From positions 62,001 to 126,000 of the IMG/VR virus record IMGVR_UViG_3300010883_000001: a stretch of DNA of 64,000 nt; one strand, given 5' to 3'. The translations under genes and the position numbers were made by a program. Positions 51,474-59,881 of the stretch are shown piece after piece. Every line of letters starts with the position of its first letter. The first letter of the stretch is position 1. This DNA is from a virus. A model generated the notes under the pieces. The model saw only the letters and a program-made list of their open reading frames with translations, did not search any database and was not told the origin of the DNA.

Positions 51474-51800
51474 ATGAGTAGGGATGAGAATACTATGATT
51501 GATGATGAGTTTTTGACCAATACAATCGTCGAATTTGCTATATTAAGCTTGTTAGGGTTTCATTTAATAAAGATACCACCATCATCCTCATATTTTTCAG
51601 ATATAAAATATCGTCCTGTTTGGACATTGGCTCAAGACAAAAAAACAAAAACGCCTGTTCGTTTAGAGTTGATATGTCCGGCAAAACGGGAAACTAGGGT
51701 CGCATGGCCTCAAGATTTAAATGAGTTTGGTGTGACTTTAGTAGATATTATTGAATATTTACGATCAATAGGTGCAAAAAAGTTACCTGCTGTCTTGTGA
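51474..51800 (+). CDS. Hypothetical protein (108 aa)
   Basis: Helical N-terminus (FLTNTIVEFAILSLLGFHLI) followed by a mixed domain with C-P-A-K-R-E-T-R-V-A-W-P. The stretch before it holds a weak CACGTAA, 16 bases, TATAGA promoter-like arrangement. No good ribosome site. Family unknown. Confidence 0.45.
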   Translation: MSRDENTMIDDEFLTNTIVEFAILSLLGFHLIKIPPSSSYFSDIKYRPVWTLAQDKKTKTPVRLELICPAKRETRVAWPQDLNEFGVTLVDIIEYLRSIGAKKLPAVL

Positions 51801-51843
51801 TCACATATATATTAATGCCAGCTGAATTTTGGTGGGAGACTTT

Positions 51844-52356
51844 ATGGGTAATCGAAAATTTGAATTTGACGTAAGAACATGGATAAGAGAAGCAGCGCAA
51901 GAAAAACAAGATAAAGCTGTTGAAGAGATGTCAAAAGAAATAGAGAAACTAAGTCATGAGTGGGCGGGTGGAGATAACCTAGAACACTCAATTGATCATA
52001 CTAAATCATCAACGGGCCTTGAGTCTATAAAACACCCGGAGGTTGATGGTCTAGAAATTTCTGAATCACATTTTGAACTTGGTGGTGATGAAGGTATTTC
52101 TGTATGTGATTTAGGAAATTCAGATTTGGCAGCCCAGTATGAAAGAAAGGCTAGCAGATCGATGATAGCAGTACCATGCCCGGAGTCATATGCCACAGCT
52201 GCTCAGGCCCTTGTTGGATCACCGTATGATGCAGAGGGATTACTCAGGCCCCTCATGGAGGCTACTGGCGCCACGTGCCCAGCATCGGTTGCGCGTGCAT
52301 TAGCTGATCTGATTGACGTAGCTCAGGCACTTGGGATTATTGGGAGTCTCAAATAA
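51844..52356 (+). CDS. Hypothetical protein with helical C-terminal domain (170 aa)
   Basis: Start at ATG 51844, with GGGAG 6 bases upstream. N-terminal part K-F-E-F-D-V-R-T-W-I-R-E-A-A-Q-E resembles the basic-amphipathic helix found on other proteins here; the middle is acidic and disordered-looking; residues 120-170 form a compact helical domain (ATAAQALVGSPYDAEGLLRPL, ARALADLIDVAQALGII). Possibly a virion component. Coupled to the cupin gene. Confidence 0.5.
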   Translation: MGNRKFEFDVRTWIREAAQEKQDKAVEEMSKEIEKLSHEWAGGDNLEHSIDHTKSSTGLESIKHPEVDGLEISESHFELGGDEGISVCDLGNSDLAAQYERKASRSMIAVPCPESYATAAQALVGSPYDAEGLLRPLMEATGATCPASVARALADLIDVAQALGIIGSLK

Positions 52357-52748
52357 TGTCATTTACCAGCCAGACATTGGTAGAGAAGCCATGGGGTCAT
52401 GAAAAAATATGGGCAAATTGCTCTAATTATATTGGCAAAATTTTATATATTAAAAAAGGTCATAGGTTATCACTTCAGTTTCACAAGGAAAAAGAAGAAT
52501 CTATTATGGTACTTGAGGGAACGATGATATTACATCATAGATTACCCACTAGCAACTTACATGGCCCAGGATCTATGCAGAGGACTGAAATGAGTGAAGG
52601 AGATTGTTTTCACATAAAACCAGGGCTTACACATAGATTTGAGGCGGTAGACTCAGACGTAACGATATTAGAGGTATCAACAACACAACTTGACGACGTA
52701 GTTCGTCTAGACGATGATTATGGGAGAGATAAACGTGAAAACGCTTAA
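52356..52748 (+). CDS. Mannose-6-phosphate isomerase-like cupin
   Basis: Single-domain cupin, 130 residues: E-K-P-W-G-H-E (10-16), L-S-L-Q-F-H-K-E-K-E-E (about 40-49) with metal His and Glu, M-V-L-E-G-T, G-D-C-F-H-I-K-P-G-L-T-H-R-F-E-A (about 86-101), and D-D-V-V-R-L-D-D-D-Y-G-R at the end. This is the C-terminal isomerase domain of bifunctional GDP-mannose pyrophosphorylase/M6P isomerases. Together with the phosphomannomutase at 60087 it would take fructose-6-P to mannose-1-P. Overlaps the next gene by 14 bases. Confidence 0.8.
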   Translation: MSFTSQTLVEKPWGHEKIWANCSNYIGKILYIKKGHRLSLQFHKEKEESIMVLEGTMILHHRLPTSNLHGPGSMQRTEMSEGDCFHIKPGLTHRFEAVDSDVTILEVSTTQLDDVVRLDDDYGRDKRENA

Positions 52749-53847
52749 AGAAGTTTACGGATACTCAAAGAAAAAAAGACTTTCAAATAAAAGTTTAAAA
52801 AAGATAATTTTAGATGAAACGATTAAGGTCTTGATCGAGCAAGGTGAAACCGCAGAAGAAAAATCAGCAGATGCAGGTGGTTTTGCTAGCGTTACTACTT
52901 CGACCAACATCGCAGACTTAGACGGTAGTGATGCCTATAGGCAACTGGTATCTGGAGATGAAAGCGCTCCGCTAGTACAAGCCATGATCAACGCTGAACC
53001 TTGGGCTTCTGGGGCCGTATCAAAAGCCGGCGGCGTTGAAGCCATTAAAAAATGGGCTGAAGGAGTAGGCGAAGCCGACCTGTCTGCACGAATTTCTAAA
53101 ATTGGGTCATCATTACCTGGTTCTGCTCCGGCCAAGGTTGACATGCCTGCTTTGGAAGGCGAAGATGCAGCAAATGTTGCCGATGCCCTTTCTCCTGGTG
53201 GGAAGTATAATATAGACCTCGCAGCCGTGTATGCTGGAGATTCAGAGGATTTTGATGCTTGGTATGACGGCCTCTCTGATGAAGATAAGGCGTCTTATGA
53301 CGCAGGCAAAGTTCCAAGTGCCGATAAAAATGAATCTTTTATTAGAGAAGATAAGTACCCTCGCCAAGGCAAATCTCCAATGCCGGGAGGGGGTGCGGAT
53401 GCAGTTGGAAAAGCTCTGGCGTTTCTAACCAAGGGAATGGCAGATGGAAACCCTACAGATGATAACATCAGTGTAACACAGGGTGGATCTATAGCTAATT
53501 CAAAGATGGTTCCAACACAATCCAATATTCTAGCCGGAAAATCTATGCTGTTTGCATTTCTGCAGGGTACAGGAAATACTGACCTATCTGATATGGGCGG
53601 GGCTTTCGTGACGTCTGCCGGAGAAATATTAGACGGACATCACCGGTGGTCAGGTGCCTATATTGGAACAGGTGGTGGATTAACCCACAGCAATGTCCAT
53701 GTCGTTGACGGAGATAAGGATACGCTTATTCCGATGTTAGTATCTGTTGGTAATGCACTCGGTCGTTCACAAAAAGAATCTCGTACTAGAAATAACAAAG
53801 ACCAGCTTATCATGGAGCGATGGAAAACGATCGCAGGCATCGTATAA
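52735..53847 (+). CDS. Protein with ParB/Srx-like DGHHR motif and helical targeting-type N-terminus (370 aa)
   Basis: GTG start 52735, GGGAG 8 bases upstream. N-terminus: V-K-T-L-K-E-V-Y-G-Y then S-L-K-K-I-I-L-D-E-T-I-K-V-L (about 18-31), like the helix motif recurring in this phage. Middle (40-200): Ala/Asp-rich helical. C-terminal domain: G-G-A-F-V-T-S-A-G-E-I-L-D-G-H-H-R-W (about 291-308), the nucleotide/phosphate-binding signature of ParB/sulfiredoxin-like proteins. Final residues M-E-R-W-K-T-I-A-G-I-V match the tail of the 767-residue protein. Possibly an internal virion or ejected enzyme. Confidence 0.6.
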   Translation: MKTLKEVYGYSKKKRLSNKSLKKIILDETIKVLIEQGETAEEKSADAGGFASVTTSTNIADLDGSDAYRQLVSGDESAPLVQAMINAEPWASGAVSKAGGVEAIKKWAEGVGEADLSARISKIGSSLPGSAPAKVDMPALEGEDAANVADALSPGGKYNIDLAAVYAGDSEDFDAWYDGLSDEDKASYDAGKVPSADKNESFIREDKYPRQGKSPMPGGGADAVGKALAFLTKGMADGNPTDDNISVTQGGSIANSKMVPTQSNILAGKSMLFAFLQGTGNTDLSDMGGAFVTSAGEILDGHHRWSGAYIGTGGGLTHSNVHVVDGDKDTLIPMLVSVGNALGRSQKESRTRNNKDQLIMERWKTIAGIV

Positions 53848-53866
53848 ACTAGTTTAGGAGAGTTAG

Positions 53867-54697
53867 GTGCCTTGGAAAGCTATAAAAAGAGATTGTGTTC
53901 AAAAAACTACCGGTAAAAAAGGCACCCACGCAGTTGTAAAGAAAAAACGTGGCGGAAAGACGGAGCAGGAGTCATGTCATGATAATGAAAAATCTGCAAA
54001 TTCAGCCATCAGGGCCCGGCATGCGAATGAGTCGCGAGTATACGCATTAACAGAATTAGAGTTAAGAAACCTCATTAGAAAATCAATAATTTCGGAAAAG
54101 AAATGGGCTGATTTTAACGCACCTAAGGGTGAGACTATTTCATTAAGCGTATCGGATTTTGATGATAATACTCCTAGTGTTAGAGATTTAGATGATGAAA
54201 TATTTGATTTAATTCAAAATGCGTATAATGATGTACCGTTAGGTAATGATGAGTTTGGGCATGCAAAAGTTAGAAGTCCTGAAAGTTTACCGGCGGGATA
54301 TACAGTTTTGCAGGCTGCTGATTTAGATTCAGATCCAGATCCGGATTATTTTCGTGGATCAAAAATGAAATCAGGTAGGGTTAAGCTTGGAATAGTTGGT
54401 CATGACGGATCCGATATAGCAATTCAAAAATATCTAGATGAGACCGCTGAACAACTTAAGTCTGGTGGGATGGCTGAGATGTCTGGGGCAATTGCACATG
54501 TCATGATAACTCGTCATGGTGTAAGTGCAGTAACAGATCAGGCGACTGTAGAGTCTTTATTAGGAAAAAGAGTAGAGTGGGTAGGCCTGCATCCGGATGA
54601 GAAATATGCTAGTAGATACGGCCCTGCTTATAAGGGATGGTATAATAGGACAATAGGTGGTGGAAAACATATGAAAATTTTATTAGGAGCAGTATAG
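53867..54697 (+). CDS. Probable virion-associated protein with helix motif (276 aa)
   Basis: GTG start, AGGAGAG upstream. N-terminal basic module (K-R-D-C-V-Q-K-T-T-G-K-K-G and S-C-H-D-N-E-K-S-A-N-S-A-I-R-A-R) precedes the recurrent helix L-T-E-L-E-L-R-N-L-I-R-K-S-I-I (61-75). The rest (80-276) is a globular alpha/beta domain with G-M-A-E-M-S-G-A-I-A-H-V-M-I-T-R-H-G and G-W-Y-N-R-T-I-G-G-G-K-H-M; it is not recognised. It overlaps the following gene's GTG. The layout (module, helix, domain) suggests a packaged protein. Confidence 0.55.
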   Translation: MPWKAIKRDCVQKTTGKKGTHAVVKKKRGGKTEQESCHDNEKSANSAIRARHANESRVYALTELELRNLIRKSIISEKKWADFNAPKGETISLSVSDFDDNTPSVRDLDDEIFDLIQNAYNDVPLGNDEFGHAKVRSPESLPAGYTVLQAADLDSDPDPDYFRGSKMKSGRVKLGIVGHDGSDIAIQKYLDETAEQLKSGGMAEMSGAIAHVMITRHGVSAVTDQATVESLLGKRVEWVGLHPDEKYASRYGPAYKGWYNRTIGGGKHMKILLGAV

Positions 54698-54894
54698 TGT
54701 TATTAAGAAAAGGCGACAGGGTTCAGATGATATTTCAGATGAATAAAGTAGGGACAGTTTTGGAGGTAAGATCCAAAGCAAGCCATCAATGGCTGATGGG
54801 TGGCGCGCTAAGTTCTAAATTATTTGTTGATATTAAGCTCGATACCGGTGATGTCGTGACTGTGGCGCATGATGATTTGATGAGGGAAGACTAA
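54697..54894 (+). CDS. Small KOW/SH3-like protein (65 aa)
   Basis: GTG start overlapping the previous stop. Pattern L-L-R-K-G-D-R-V-Q-M-I-F, G-T-V-L-E-V-R, F-V-D-I-K-L-D-T-G-D-V-V-T-V looks like a small beta barrel. Its last 62 bases overlap the tail of a minus-strand gene. Function unknown. Confidence 0.5.
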   Translation: MLLRKGDRVQMIFQMNKVGTVLEVRSKASHQWLMGGALSSKLFVDIKLDTGDVVTVAHDDLMRED

Positions 54895-55228
54895 CATCAA
54901 CTTCATCATCATTAAACTGGCGCATCTGTTCAATTTCTTCAGGTCGATACCCCTTAACTAGGTCGAATACTTCGGGTCTGGGATCTTGATCATCTTCAAT
55001 TTCGTCAACCTCTGCACCTTCATCGTCAGCTTCGCCGTAGAATGCTCCATCACCCCATCCGGTATCTTCTCCCCAACCGGCTGTATGTGATGTTCTTATC
55101 GTATCAAGCATTCCAAGCGTGGCACTTCCATTTTTGCCACCCCCACCTTTTAATGCTTCTGGTGGTTGCCAGAGTTCGCTGATTGCGCTTCTTATTAACT
55201 GGCGTAACGTAGTTTCTGTTAATCTCAT
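54833..55228 (-). CDS. Minus-strand protein with LRQLIR-type N-terminal helix (131 aa)
   Basis: On the minus strand, with AGGAA 8 bases before its ATG. The first 19 residues, M-R-L-T-E-T-T-L-R-Q-L-I-R-S-A-I-S-E-L, are the clearest copy of the helix motif seen in several + strand proteins. The rest is Gly/Asp/Glu-rich and probably disordered (G-W-G-E-D-T-G-W-G-D-G-A-F-Y-G-E), ending His/Arg-rich. Converges on and overlaps the 65-residue gene by 62 bases. The shared motif supports it as a real gene. Likely a virion or assembly protein. Confidence 0.65.
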   Translation of the reverse strand: MRLTETTLRQLIRSAISELWQPPEALKGGGGKNGSATLGMLDTIRTSHTAGWGEDTGWGDGAFYGEADDEGAEVDEIEDDQDPRPEVFDLVKGYRPEEIEQMRQFNDDEVDVSLPSSNHHAPQSRHHRYRA

Positions 55229-55421
55229 TTTTAATTCCTAGCTTTTAATTATATTCTTATAATTGGAGACAATAAAAAATACCTAATATCAATCACCAGT
55301 TTAATATGGATTCACTTTAAAGCATATTTGTAAGTATTGTAAGCGTGAGTAGCTTATATGTTGAATAATTAAACAATAGGTATTTTGATAATACTTCTAA
55401 TTCATTATGATAGGAATTTTT

Positions 55422-55583
55422 ATGAAGAAAAATAAGTCAATTGCTGTAAGAAAAGTTGATAGAATAATTGAGGTTCTTAATAAAAAAGATGAGCCCTTAT
55501 ATAAGATGACGTTTATGACCGTCGGTGATTTCAGAAAAATAATTAGGGAAGAGATTGAGGGATTATTAAACGTTAAAAAATAG
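55422..55583 (+). CDS. Small protein with FRKIIREEI helix (53 aa)
   Basis: A short gene (ATAGGA 7 bases before ATG) in what otherwise looks like a non-coding gap. The C-terminal half, V-G-D-F-R-K-I-I-R-E-E-I-E-G-L-L, is another copy of the recurrent helix motif; the N-terminal half is basic (K-K-N-K-S-I-A-V-R-K-V-D-R-I-I). It consists of little else, so it may be the motif in its minimal form. Confidence 0.65.
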   Translation: MKKNKSIAVRKVDRIIEVLNKKDEPLYKMTFMTVGDFRKIIREEIEGLLNVKK

Positions 55584-55663
55584 TATGCTCACCGCTCTGT
55601 ATTACGATTGGGGTTACGCTTGTATATTATATTAAGAGAAAAATTTCTGGTGACTAATCAATT

Positions 55664-55918
55664 ATGGATGATAAAGATGCTCATGATCTTTTTAAAGATC
55701 TGAATTATAAGCTTAAGCTTAATTGGACAAATCATGAGCGCCGATATGGCAAATTTGTCAAGCTAAAGAAGCATGAAATAAGATATGCTGCCTTCATTAA
55801 AGATAAGTACAATGAGGTTGGCTGGGCAGTTAAGGTTATTATGGGCTTAAGCCCGGGTTTAAAACGTGAGGCCTGGCTAAATTTTAAAGTACCCGGGTGG
55901 TCAAAGAAAGAATCTTAA
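55664..55918 (+). CDS. Hypothetical small protein (84 aa)
   Basis: Basic, aromatic-rich (N-W-T-N-H-E-R-R-Y-G, G-W-A-V-K-V, P-G-W-S-K-K-E-S). Only 3 bases before the fibre gene at 55922, with which it is co-translated. Possible fibre chaperone by position; no family evidence. Confidence 0.5.
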   Translation: MDDKDAHDLFKDLNYKLKLNWTNHERRYGKFVKLKKHEIRYAAFIKDKYNEVGWAVKVIMGLSPGLKREAWLNFKVPGWSKKES

Positions 55919-55921
55919 AAA

Positions 55922-57178
55922 ATGGCAAGAACAAAAAATTTTGGCGCTAGCGCCGTAAGGTTCAATCAGGGAATTTCATTATCAGGATCTGTAGGTGCAA
56001 ACGCCGGCCACTCATTGGTCGTGACAGGATCAGCTGTTATTAGCGGACTATCTTATCCAATGTCTGATGGTACTGCAAATTATGTTCTTAAGACTGATGG
56101 GAATGGAAGTTTAAGCTGGACTTCAAATTCAGGTGGAGGGTCTGGATCACCTGGTGGATCTAATACTCAATTACAATATAACAATAATAGTTCGTTCGGC
56201 GGGGTCTCTGGTGTCACTACTGATGGTACTAATGTAACTTTTGGGGATACTGCCTTACTAGTTGGATCAGATATTATTCATTCTGGCGATGCAGATACTT
56301 TTGTTCGGTTTGAAACCAACAATATCAGTTTGTCAGCCGGTGGTGCCGTGATGACTTATGATGGAACAGACTTAACAGTTCCGGGTGTCAGCAGCATTTA
56401 CGTGGACAAAATAAGGCGAGCATCAGATAGCAGCACTACTACAAAAATACTTCTCAATGATGAAGCATTAAAGTTATATGCTGGCCACTCATCAGATAAC
56501 ATATGCACGATAGATTCTACTGGTCTAACAATAGATAACGGCAGCTTAGAAACAGCAACCATCGATTACACTGACGGCGATCTGTCTATGACCATTGCCG
56601 ATGGGGGCAAGGTTACGTTTGCAGCAGGTTTTGGCGTTGGATCCGATGCGGCTGGTGACATATTGTACCATAACGGTACCAGCTATATTAGGCTGGCTAA
56701 GGGCACCGCAGACCAAGTGCTTACCATGAACGACGCAGCTACTGCACCCGGCTGGGAAGCTGCTAGTGGAGGAGGGGGTTCAAGTGAATCGACTGTTTCA
56801 TACACATTAGGATATGCGACATTGAATACAGCTGCAGGAGGTAGCGTATCTGATGCACTTACAATTCCGGCTGGAAAGACTCTTAAAATAATAACAATTG
56901 ATATAACGACCGGCTTTACAGATTCATACGGAAGCGGGACTTATGCAACGATATATTTTAAATCTGGTTCAACATCACTAAGACCCCGGGGTACATATAC
57001 ATCTTACGGATCTGTTAGTGAAGGTAGTAGTTTTTGGGGCGCATCTGATGCTTATGGTTCTACATCATGCCGACTGACGATTGGCGGCGGCGGCAGTGAA
57101 GATTTTGCACTTTATTGGTCAAATCAGAGTTCAACTCTCACAGCTGGATCTGCAATAATAAAAGCTTGGTATGTATGA
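55922..57178 (+). CDS. Tail-fibre-like protein (418 aa)
   Basis: Gly/Ser/Thr-rich: N-terminal attachment-like segment, then D-G-T-A-N-Y-V-L-K-T-D-G-N-G-S-L-S-W-T (about 50-68) and N-T-Q-L-Q-Y-N-N-N-S-S-F-G-G-V-S-G (about 80-96), both typical of phage fibre shafts, further beta repeats, and a C-terminal globular beta domain (about 290-418) rich in aromatic residues that probably binds the receptor. It lacks the LNG module of the four fibres near the window start, so it is a separate fibre type. Confidence 0.75.
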   Translation: MARTKNFGASAVRFNQGISLSGSVGANAGHSLVVTGSAVISGLSYPMSDGTANYVLKTDGNGSLSWTSNSGGGSGSPGGSNTQLQYNNNSSFGGVSGVTTDGTNVTFGDTALLVGSDIIHSGDADTFVRFETNNISLSAGGAVMTYDGTDLTVPGVSSIYVDKIRRASDSSTTTKILLNDEALKLYAGHSSDNICTIDSTGLTIDNGSLETATIDYTDGDLSMTIADGGKVTFAAGFGVGSDAAGDILYHNGTSYIRLAKGTADQVLTMNDAATAPGWEAASGGGGSSESTVSYTLGYATLNTAAGGSVSDALTIPAGKTLKIITIDITTGFTDSYGSGTYATIYFKSGSTSLRPRGTYTSYGSVSEGSSFWGASDAYGSTSCRLTIGGGGSEDFALYWSNQSSTLTAGSAIIKAWYV

Positions 57179-57224
57179 GCTAATTATCCACCCCTGAAAT
57201 ATTTATAAAAAACAGGGTTAAAGC

Positions 57225-57950
57225 TTGCAAGAACACGAGAAATTACAAATAATTGAAGATCTTATGCTAGAGTTTCCGGAAGGCCCGGGACCGAACTCAC
57301 TACAGTATGACAAAATAATTATAAAAGAAACAACAGCAAGACCTGGCTCTATAAGGTATATACCCAAAGAAAGTAATTACGGATACGATCCAACAATTAT
57401 TTTTTCATTGGGTATAAGAGCATATACCGAATGTAGAGATATCATTACCAGGATCGTATGTGGCGACTATTGTGATATTTATGACAGGGAAAAAGTCTCT
57501 GATAAACAAAAACGCTTTATCCAAAATAGGGCTCCAGATGTATGGTCTAGGTTGTGTAGGGCTATGAGTAAGATACAAAAAGAAGGAGGAAGAGGAATAT
57601 ATAAAGTTTATAATCAGAGTTCATTTTTCAATCCTCCCCTTGGGTTTGTCTATGCAAAAAATAAGCAGGACGCGATTGATTGCTGTGACATATTATTTTC
57701 AGGATTATGCGATGATAAAAAGAGATTGATAATAGAGTTTTATGGATATGAAGATGTTAATGCTGCGATATCACATAATCGTGAGATACTACAGAAGATG
57801 TCATCAAGCATAGAGACATCACGGGTAAATGTAGATAATCTTAATAGGAGGATTTTAAAGTATGAAACAGCATTACAGAGATTGTCAACAATTTTAGACG
57901 TTCAATTATCATTAGTAGAAAAGCAATGTGAACAAAAAGATGATGATTGA
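57225..57950 (+). CDS. Hypothetical protein (241 aa)
   Basis: TTG start; upstream GGGTTAAAG is a weak site. Mixed alpha/beta body with several cysteines and a C-terminal coiled coil (E-T-S-R-V-N-V-D-N-L-N-R-R-I-L-K-Y-E-T-A, about 200-225). Follows a fibre gene; fibre assembly, hinge or chaperone function is possible but not supported by a named family. Confidence 0.5.
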   Translation: MQEHEKLQIIEDLMLEFPEGPGPNSLQYDKIIIKETTARPGSIRYIPKESNYGYDPTIIFSLGIRAYTECRDIITRIVCGDYCDIYDREKVSDKQKRFIQNRAPDVWSRLCRAMSKIQKEGGRGIYKVYNQSSFFNPPLGFVYAKNKQDAIDCCDILFSGLCDDKKRLIIEFYGYEDVNAAISHNREILQKMSSSIETSRVNVDNLNRRILKYETALQRLSTILDVQLSLVEKQCEQKDDD

Positions 57951-57971
57951 TATTTTTATGATATGATATAA

Positions 57972-58061
57972 ATGATTGATATTAGCGATATTTTATCAGT
58001 AGCTTTATTGGCAAATATTTCTTCTATAGTCACGTATATTATTGAGAGTAAAATTAGGTGA
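57972..58061 (+). CDS. Possible 29-aa membrane peptide
   Basis: Short open frame with hydrophobic composition (I-L-S-V-A-L-L-A-N-I-S-S-I-V-T-Y-I-I) between two genes. No ribosome site is visible, so it may be chance. Confidence 0.25.
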   Translation: MIDISDILSVALLANISSIVTYIIESKIR

Positions 58062-58074
58062 GGTGCTATAGGAA

Positions 58075-58566
58075 ATGACTAAGAAAGAAGATGGGACGGT
58101 TGTTGGTTTTACGTGTGGATCTTTTGATTTGATGCATGCAGGGCATGTTCTTATGTTCGAAGAGTGTAAAAAATATTGTGATAAGCTCGTAGTTGGTGTA
58201 CAATCAGATCCATCAGCTGACAGGCCTGAGTCAAAGAATACACCCATCCAGACTTTTGTCGAGAGAATTTTGCTAGTAAAGTCAGTGAGATGGATTGATG
58301 ACGTTATACTTTATCATACCGAGGAAGATCTTTATAGAATATTAGAGGAATTGAAACCCAGCGTTAGGATAATTGGCGAAGACTGGAGGGATAAAGAGTA
58401 TACAGGTCATAATTTACCTATTGATGTTATTTTTAATTCTAGATCCCATACATACTCAACTAGCGAATTGAGGGAAAGGGTTTATGATAGAGAAAAAAAG
58501 AAAAAAGATAAAGAGAAAAATGTAGGTCTATCTCATGGTACCGGTTTACCTACAGGAAGCGATTAG
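58075..58566 (+). CDS. Cytidylyltransferase-family nucleotidyltransferase
   Basis: Alpha/beta nucleotidyltransferase: G-S-F-D-L-M-H-A-G-H at 14-23 (HxGH motif) and S-H-T-Y-S-T-S-E-L-R-E-R-V (about 127-139; ISTSxxxxR-like motif). 163 residues, about the size of glycerol-3-phosphate cytidylyltransferase; RfaE-type ADP-heptose and FAD synthetases are alternatives. The Lys-rich tail (about 143-153) is unusual. It transfers a CMP or AMP group to a phosphorylated alcohol or sugar, fitting the sugar-nucleotide theme of the phage. Confidence 0.8.
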   Translation: MTKKEDGTVVGFTCGSFDLMHAGHVLMFEECKKYCDKLVVGVQSDPSADRPESKNTPIQTFVERILLVKSVRWIDDVILYHTEEDLYRILEELKPSVRIIGEDWRDKEYTGHNLPIDVIFNSRSHTYSTSELRERVYDREKKKKDKEKNVGLSHGTGLPTGSD

Positions 58567-58570
58567 TTTT

Positions 58571-59296
58571 ATGAAAATAGATGATGCCGCCGAAGTGAAC
58601 CGGCAATACTTATATCACGATAATGATGGATTTGTTGAATATGTCCAACACATGGGTGATGATGCCACAATCGTTAATGCAGCCAGGGTTTCTTTTGGTA
58701 AACAGGTGGCTGAGTTATCTAATAAAGACAAAAAATTGATTAAATACCTTGTAGCGCATAAGCATACGTCTACTTTAGAACATAATGTTTTAACAATGCG
58801 GTTTAGGGTACCCTTGTTTGTTGCGCGGCAACATATGAGGCATCGTACTTGGAGTTTTAATGAAATTTCTCGTAGATATACAAGCATTGATATGTCAATG
58901 TACGAGCCAGACATGTTCAGGGTTCAACATTCTCAGAATAGACAGGCATCCGAAGATGATGGGTTGATTAATCCCTTATGCGTGTCGACAACAGCATATG
59001 ATATTGGGATATCCGGCTCAGCGTCAAGTCTAGTAAAGAGACACCACAAATCATCAATGTTACTGTATGAGTCTTTAATGCAAGCCGGTGTTTGTAGGGA
59101 ACAGGCCCGCGGAGTTCTACCTCAAAATATGTATACAGAATATTTGGGAACAGTCAATCTAAATAATCTGATCAAATTTATACATTTGCGTATCCATGAG
59201 GGTGCACAGTGGGAGATAAGAAGGGTTGCTGAGTCTTGTTACCATATAGCTAGCTCTTTGTGGCCGGATGTTATGAAATGTGCGGTGAAAAATTAA
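58571..59296 (+). CDS. thyX: Flavin-dependent thymidylate synthase
   Basis: Methylates dUMP to dTMP with FAD and NADPH. The ThyX signature R-H-R-T-W-S-F-N-E-I-S-R-R-Y spans 90-103 (RHRxxSxNExSxRY). Also present: N-A-A-R-V-S-F-G-K (36-44), H-T-S-T-L-E-H (65-71), R-E-Q-A-R-G-V-L-P (about 178) and R-I-H-E-G-A-Q-W-E-I-R (about 210). Start placed at ATG 58571 since the upstream in-frame ATG lies in the preceding gene. 241 residues. Its presence shows that the ThyA-family protein at 27423 is not needed for dTMP. Confidence 0.94.
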   Translation: MKIDDAAEVNRQYLYHDNDGFVEYVQHMGDDATIVNAARVSFGKQVAELSNKDKKLIKYLVAHKHTSTLEHNVLTMRFRVPLFVARQHMRHRTWSFNEISRRYTSIDMSMYEPDMFRVQHSQNRQASEDDGLINPLCVSTTAYDIGISGSASSLVKRHHKSSMLLYESLMQAGVCREQARGVLPQNMYTEYLGTVNLNNLIKFIHLRIHEGAQWEIRRVAESCYHIASSLWPDVMKCAVKN

Positions 59297-59303
59297 TCTT
59301 AAT

Positions 59304-59334
59304 TCGTGCAAATTTTATTAAGTTATGGTATAAT
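59304..59334 (+). promoter_or_regulatory. Phage-type promoter after thyX
   Basis: TCGTGCAA (59304-59311), 14 bases, TGGTATAAT (59326-59334), identical spacing to the promoters at 45078 and 48808. It drives the three small genes 59359-60115 and probably those beyond. Confidence 0.8.
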
Positions 59335-59358
59335 TGAATTATAATGTAGAGTGAAAAT

Positions 59359-59631
59359 ATGAATGACTTGCAGTTAGGATCTGAGGTTTGGTTTGTTTCT
59401 CTTTCTGAGAAGCAACCTAGGCAAGGTATAGTTCTTTCTATATATGAAAATGATGCGATCACCCCCTCAGCTCAGCTCCAATGTATCCACTCGGGTGCAT
59501 ATTATGTAGTCCCAAAGTCTTGGATTGGGGATACTCGAAAATCAGCAAAGTGCCTTCGCATAGATAATGATATTGATTTTCGAAAACGCGTTAATAAAAT
59601 AATAACTTCAAAGGGAGAAAAAGATGAATAA
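59359..59631 (+). CDS. Hypothetical protein (90 aa)
   Basis: Small beta-rich protein (L-G-S-E-V-W-F-V-S-L, Q-G-I-V-L-S-I-Y, G-A-Y-Y-V-V-P-K-S-W) resembling an SH3-type fold, with a basic C-terminal helix. First gene after a phage-type promoter; overlaps the next gene by 8 bases. Function unknown. Confidence 0.5.
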   Translation: MNDLQLGSEVWFVSLSEKQPRQGIVLSIYENDAITPSAQLQCIHSGAYYVVPKSWIGDTRKSAKCLRIDNDIDFRKRVNKIITSKGEKDE

Positions 59632-59863
59632 ATTTAGTAGTATCGATATTCTTGATTTAATCTTTATCAAGAATTATGAGCAAAATCTTGCAAGAAAGAA
59701 TGAGGATACAAGACCAGTATTATATTTGAGTCCCCCCAGTGCTCAGTTTGAGACTAAAAATCTCCCAAAAACTCAATCAATTAGCACTGTAATAGAGATT
59801 GATCTCACAAAAGATGAAGAAGAATCAAATTGTTCAAGGGTGATTATTATTAATAACGTCTGA
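59624..59863 (+). CDS. Hypothetical protein (79 aa)
   Basis: Short, mixed composition, Ser/Pro/Lys-rich middle and a C-terminal beta stretch (STVIEIDLTK, SRVIIINNV). Overlaps the gene before it. Nothing further can be said. Confidence 0.45.
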   Translation: MNKFSSIDILDLIFIKNYEQNLARKNEDTRPVLYLSPPSAQFETKNLPKTQSISTVIEIDLTKDEEESNCSRVIIINNV

Positions 59864-59881
59864 GATCTGAGGGGAAATTAC

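Noticed and set aside
57185-57220. CCCTG/CAGGG inverted repeat after the 418-residue fibre gene as a terminator
   Set aside because: The stem is only 5 base pairs with a 16-base loop and no T-run follows.
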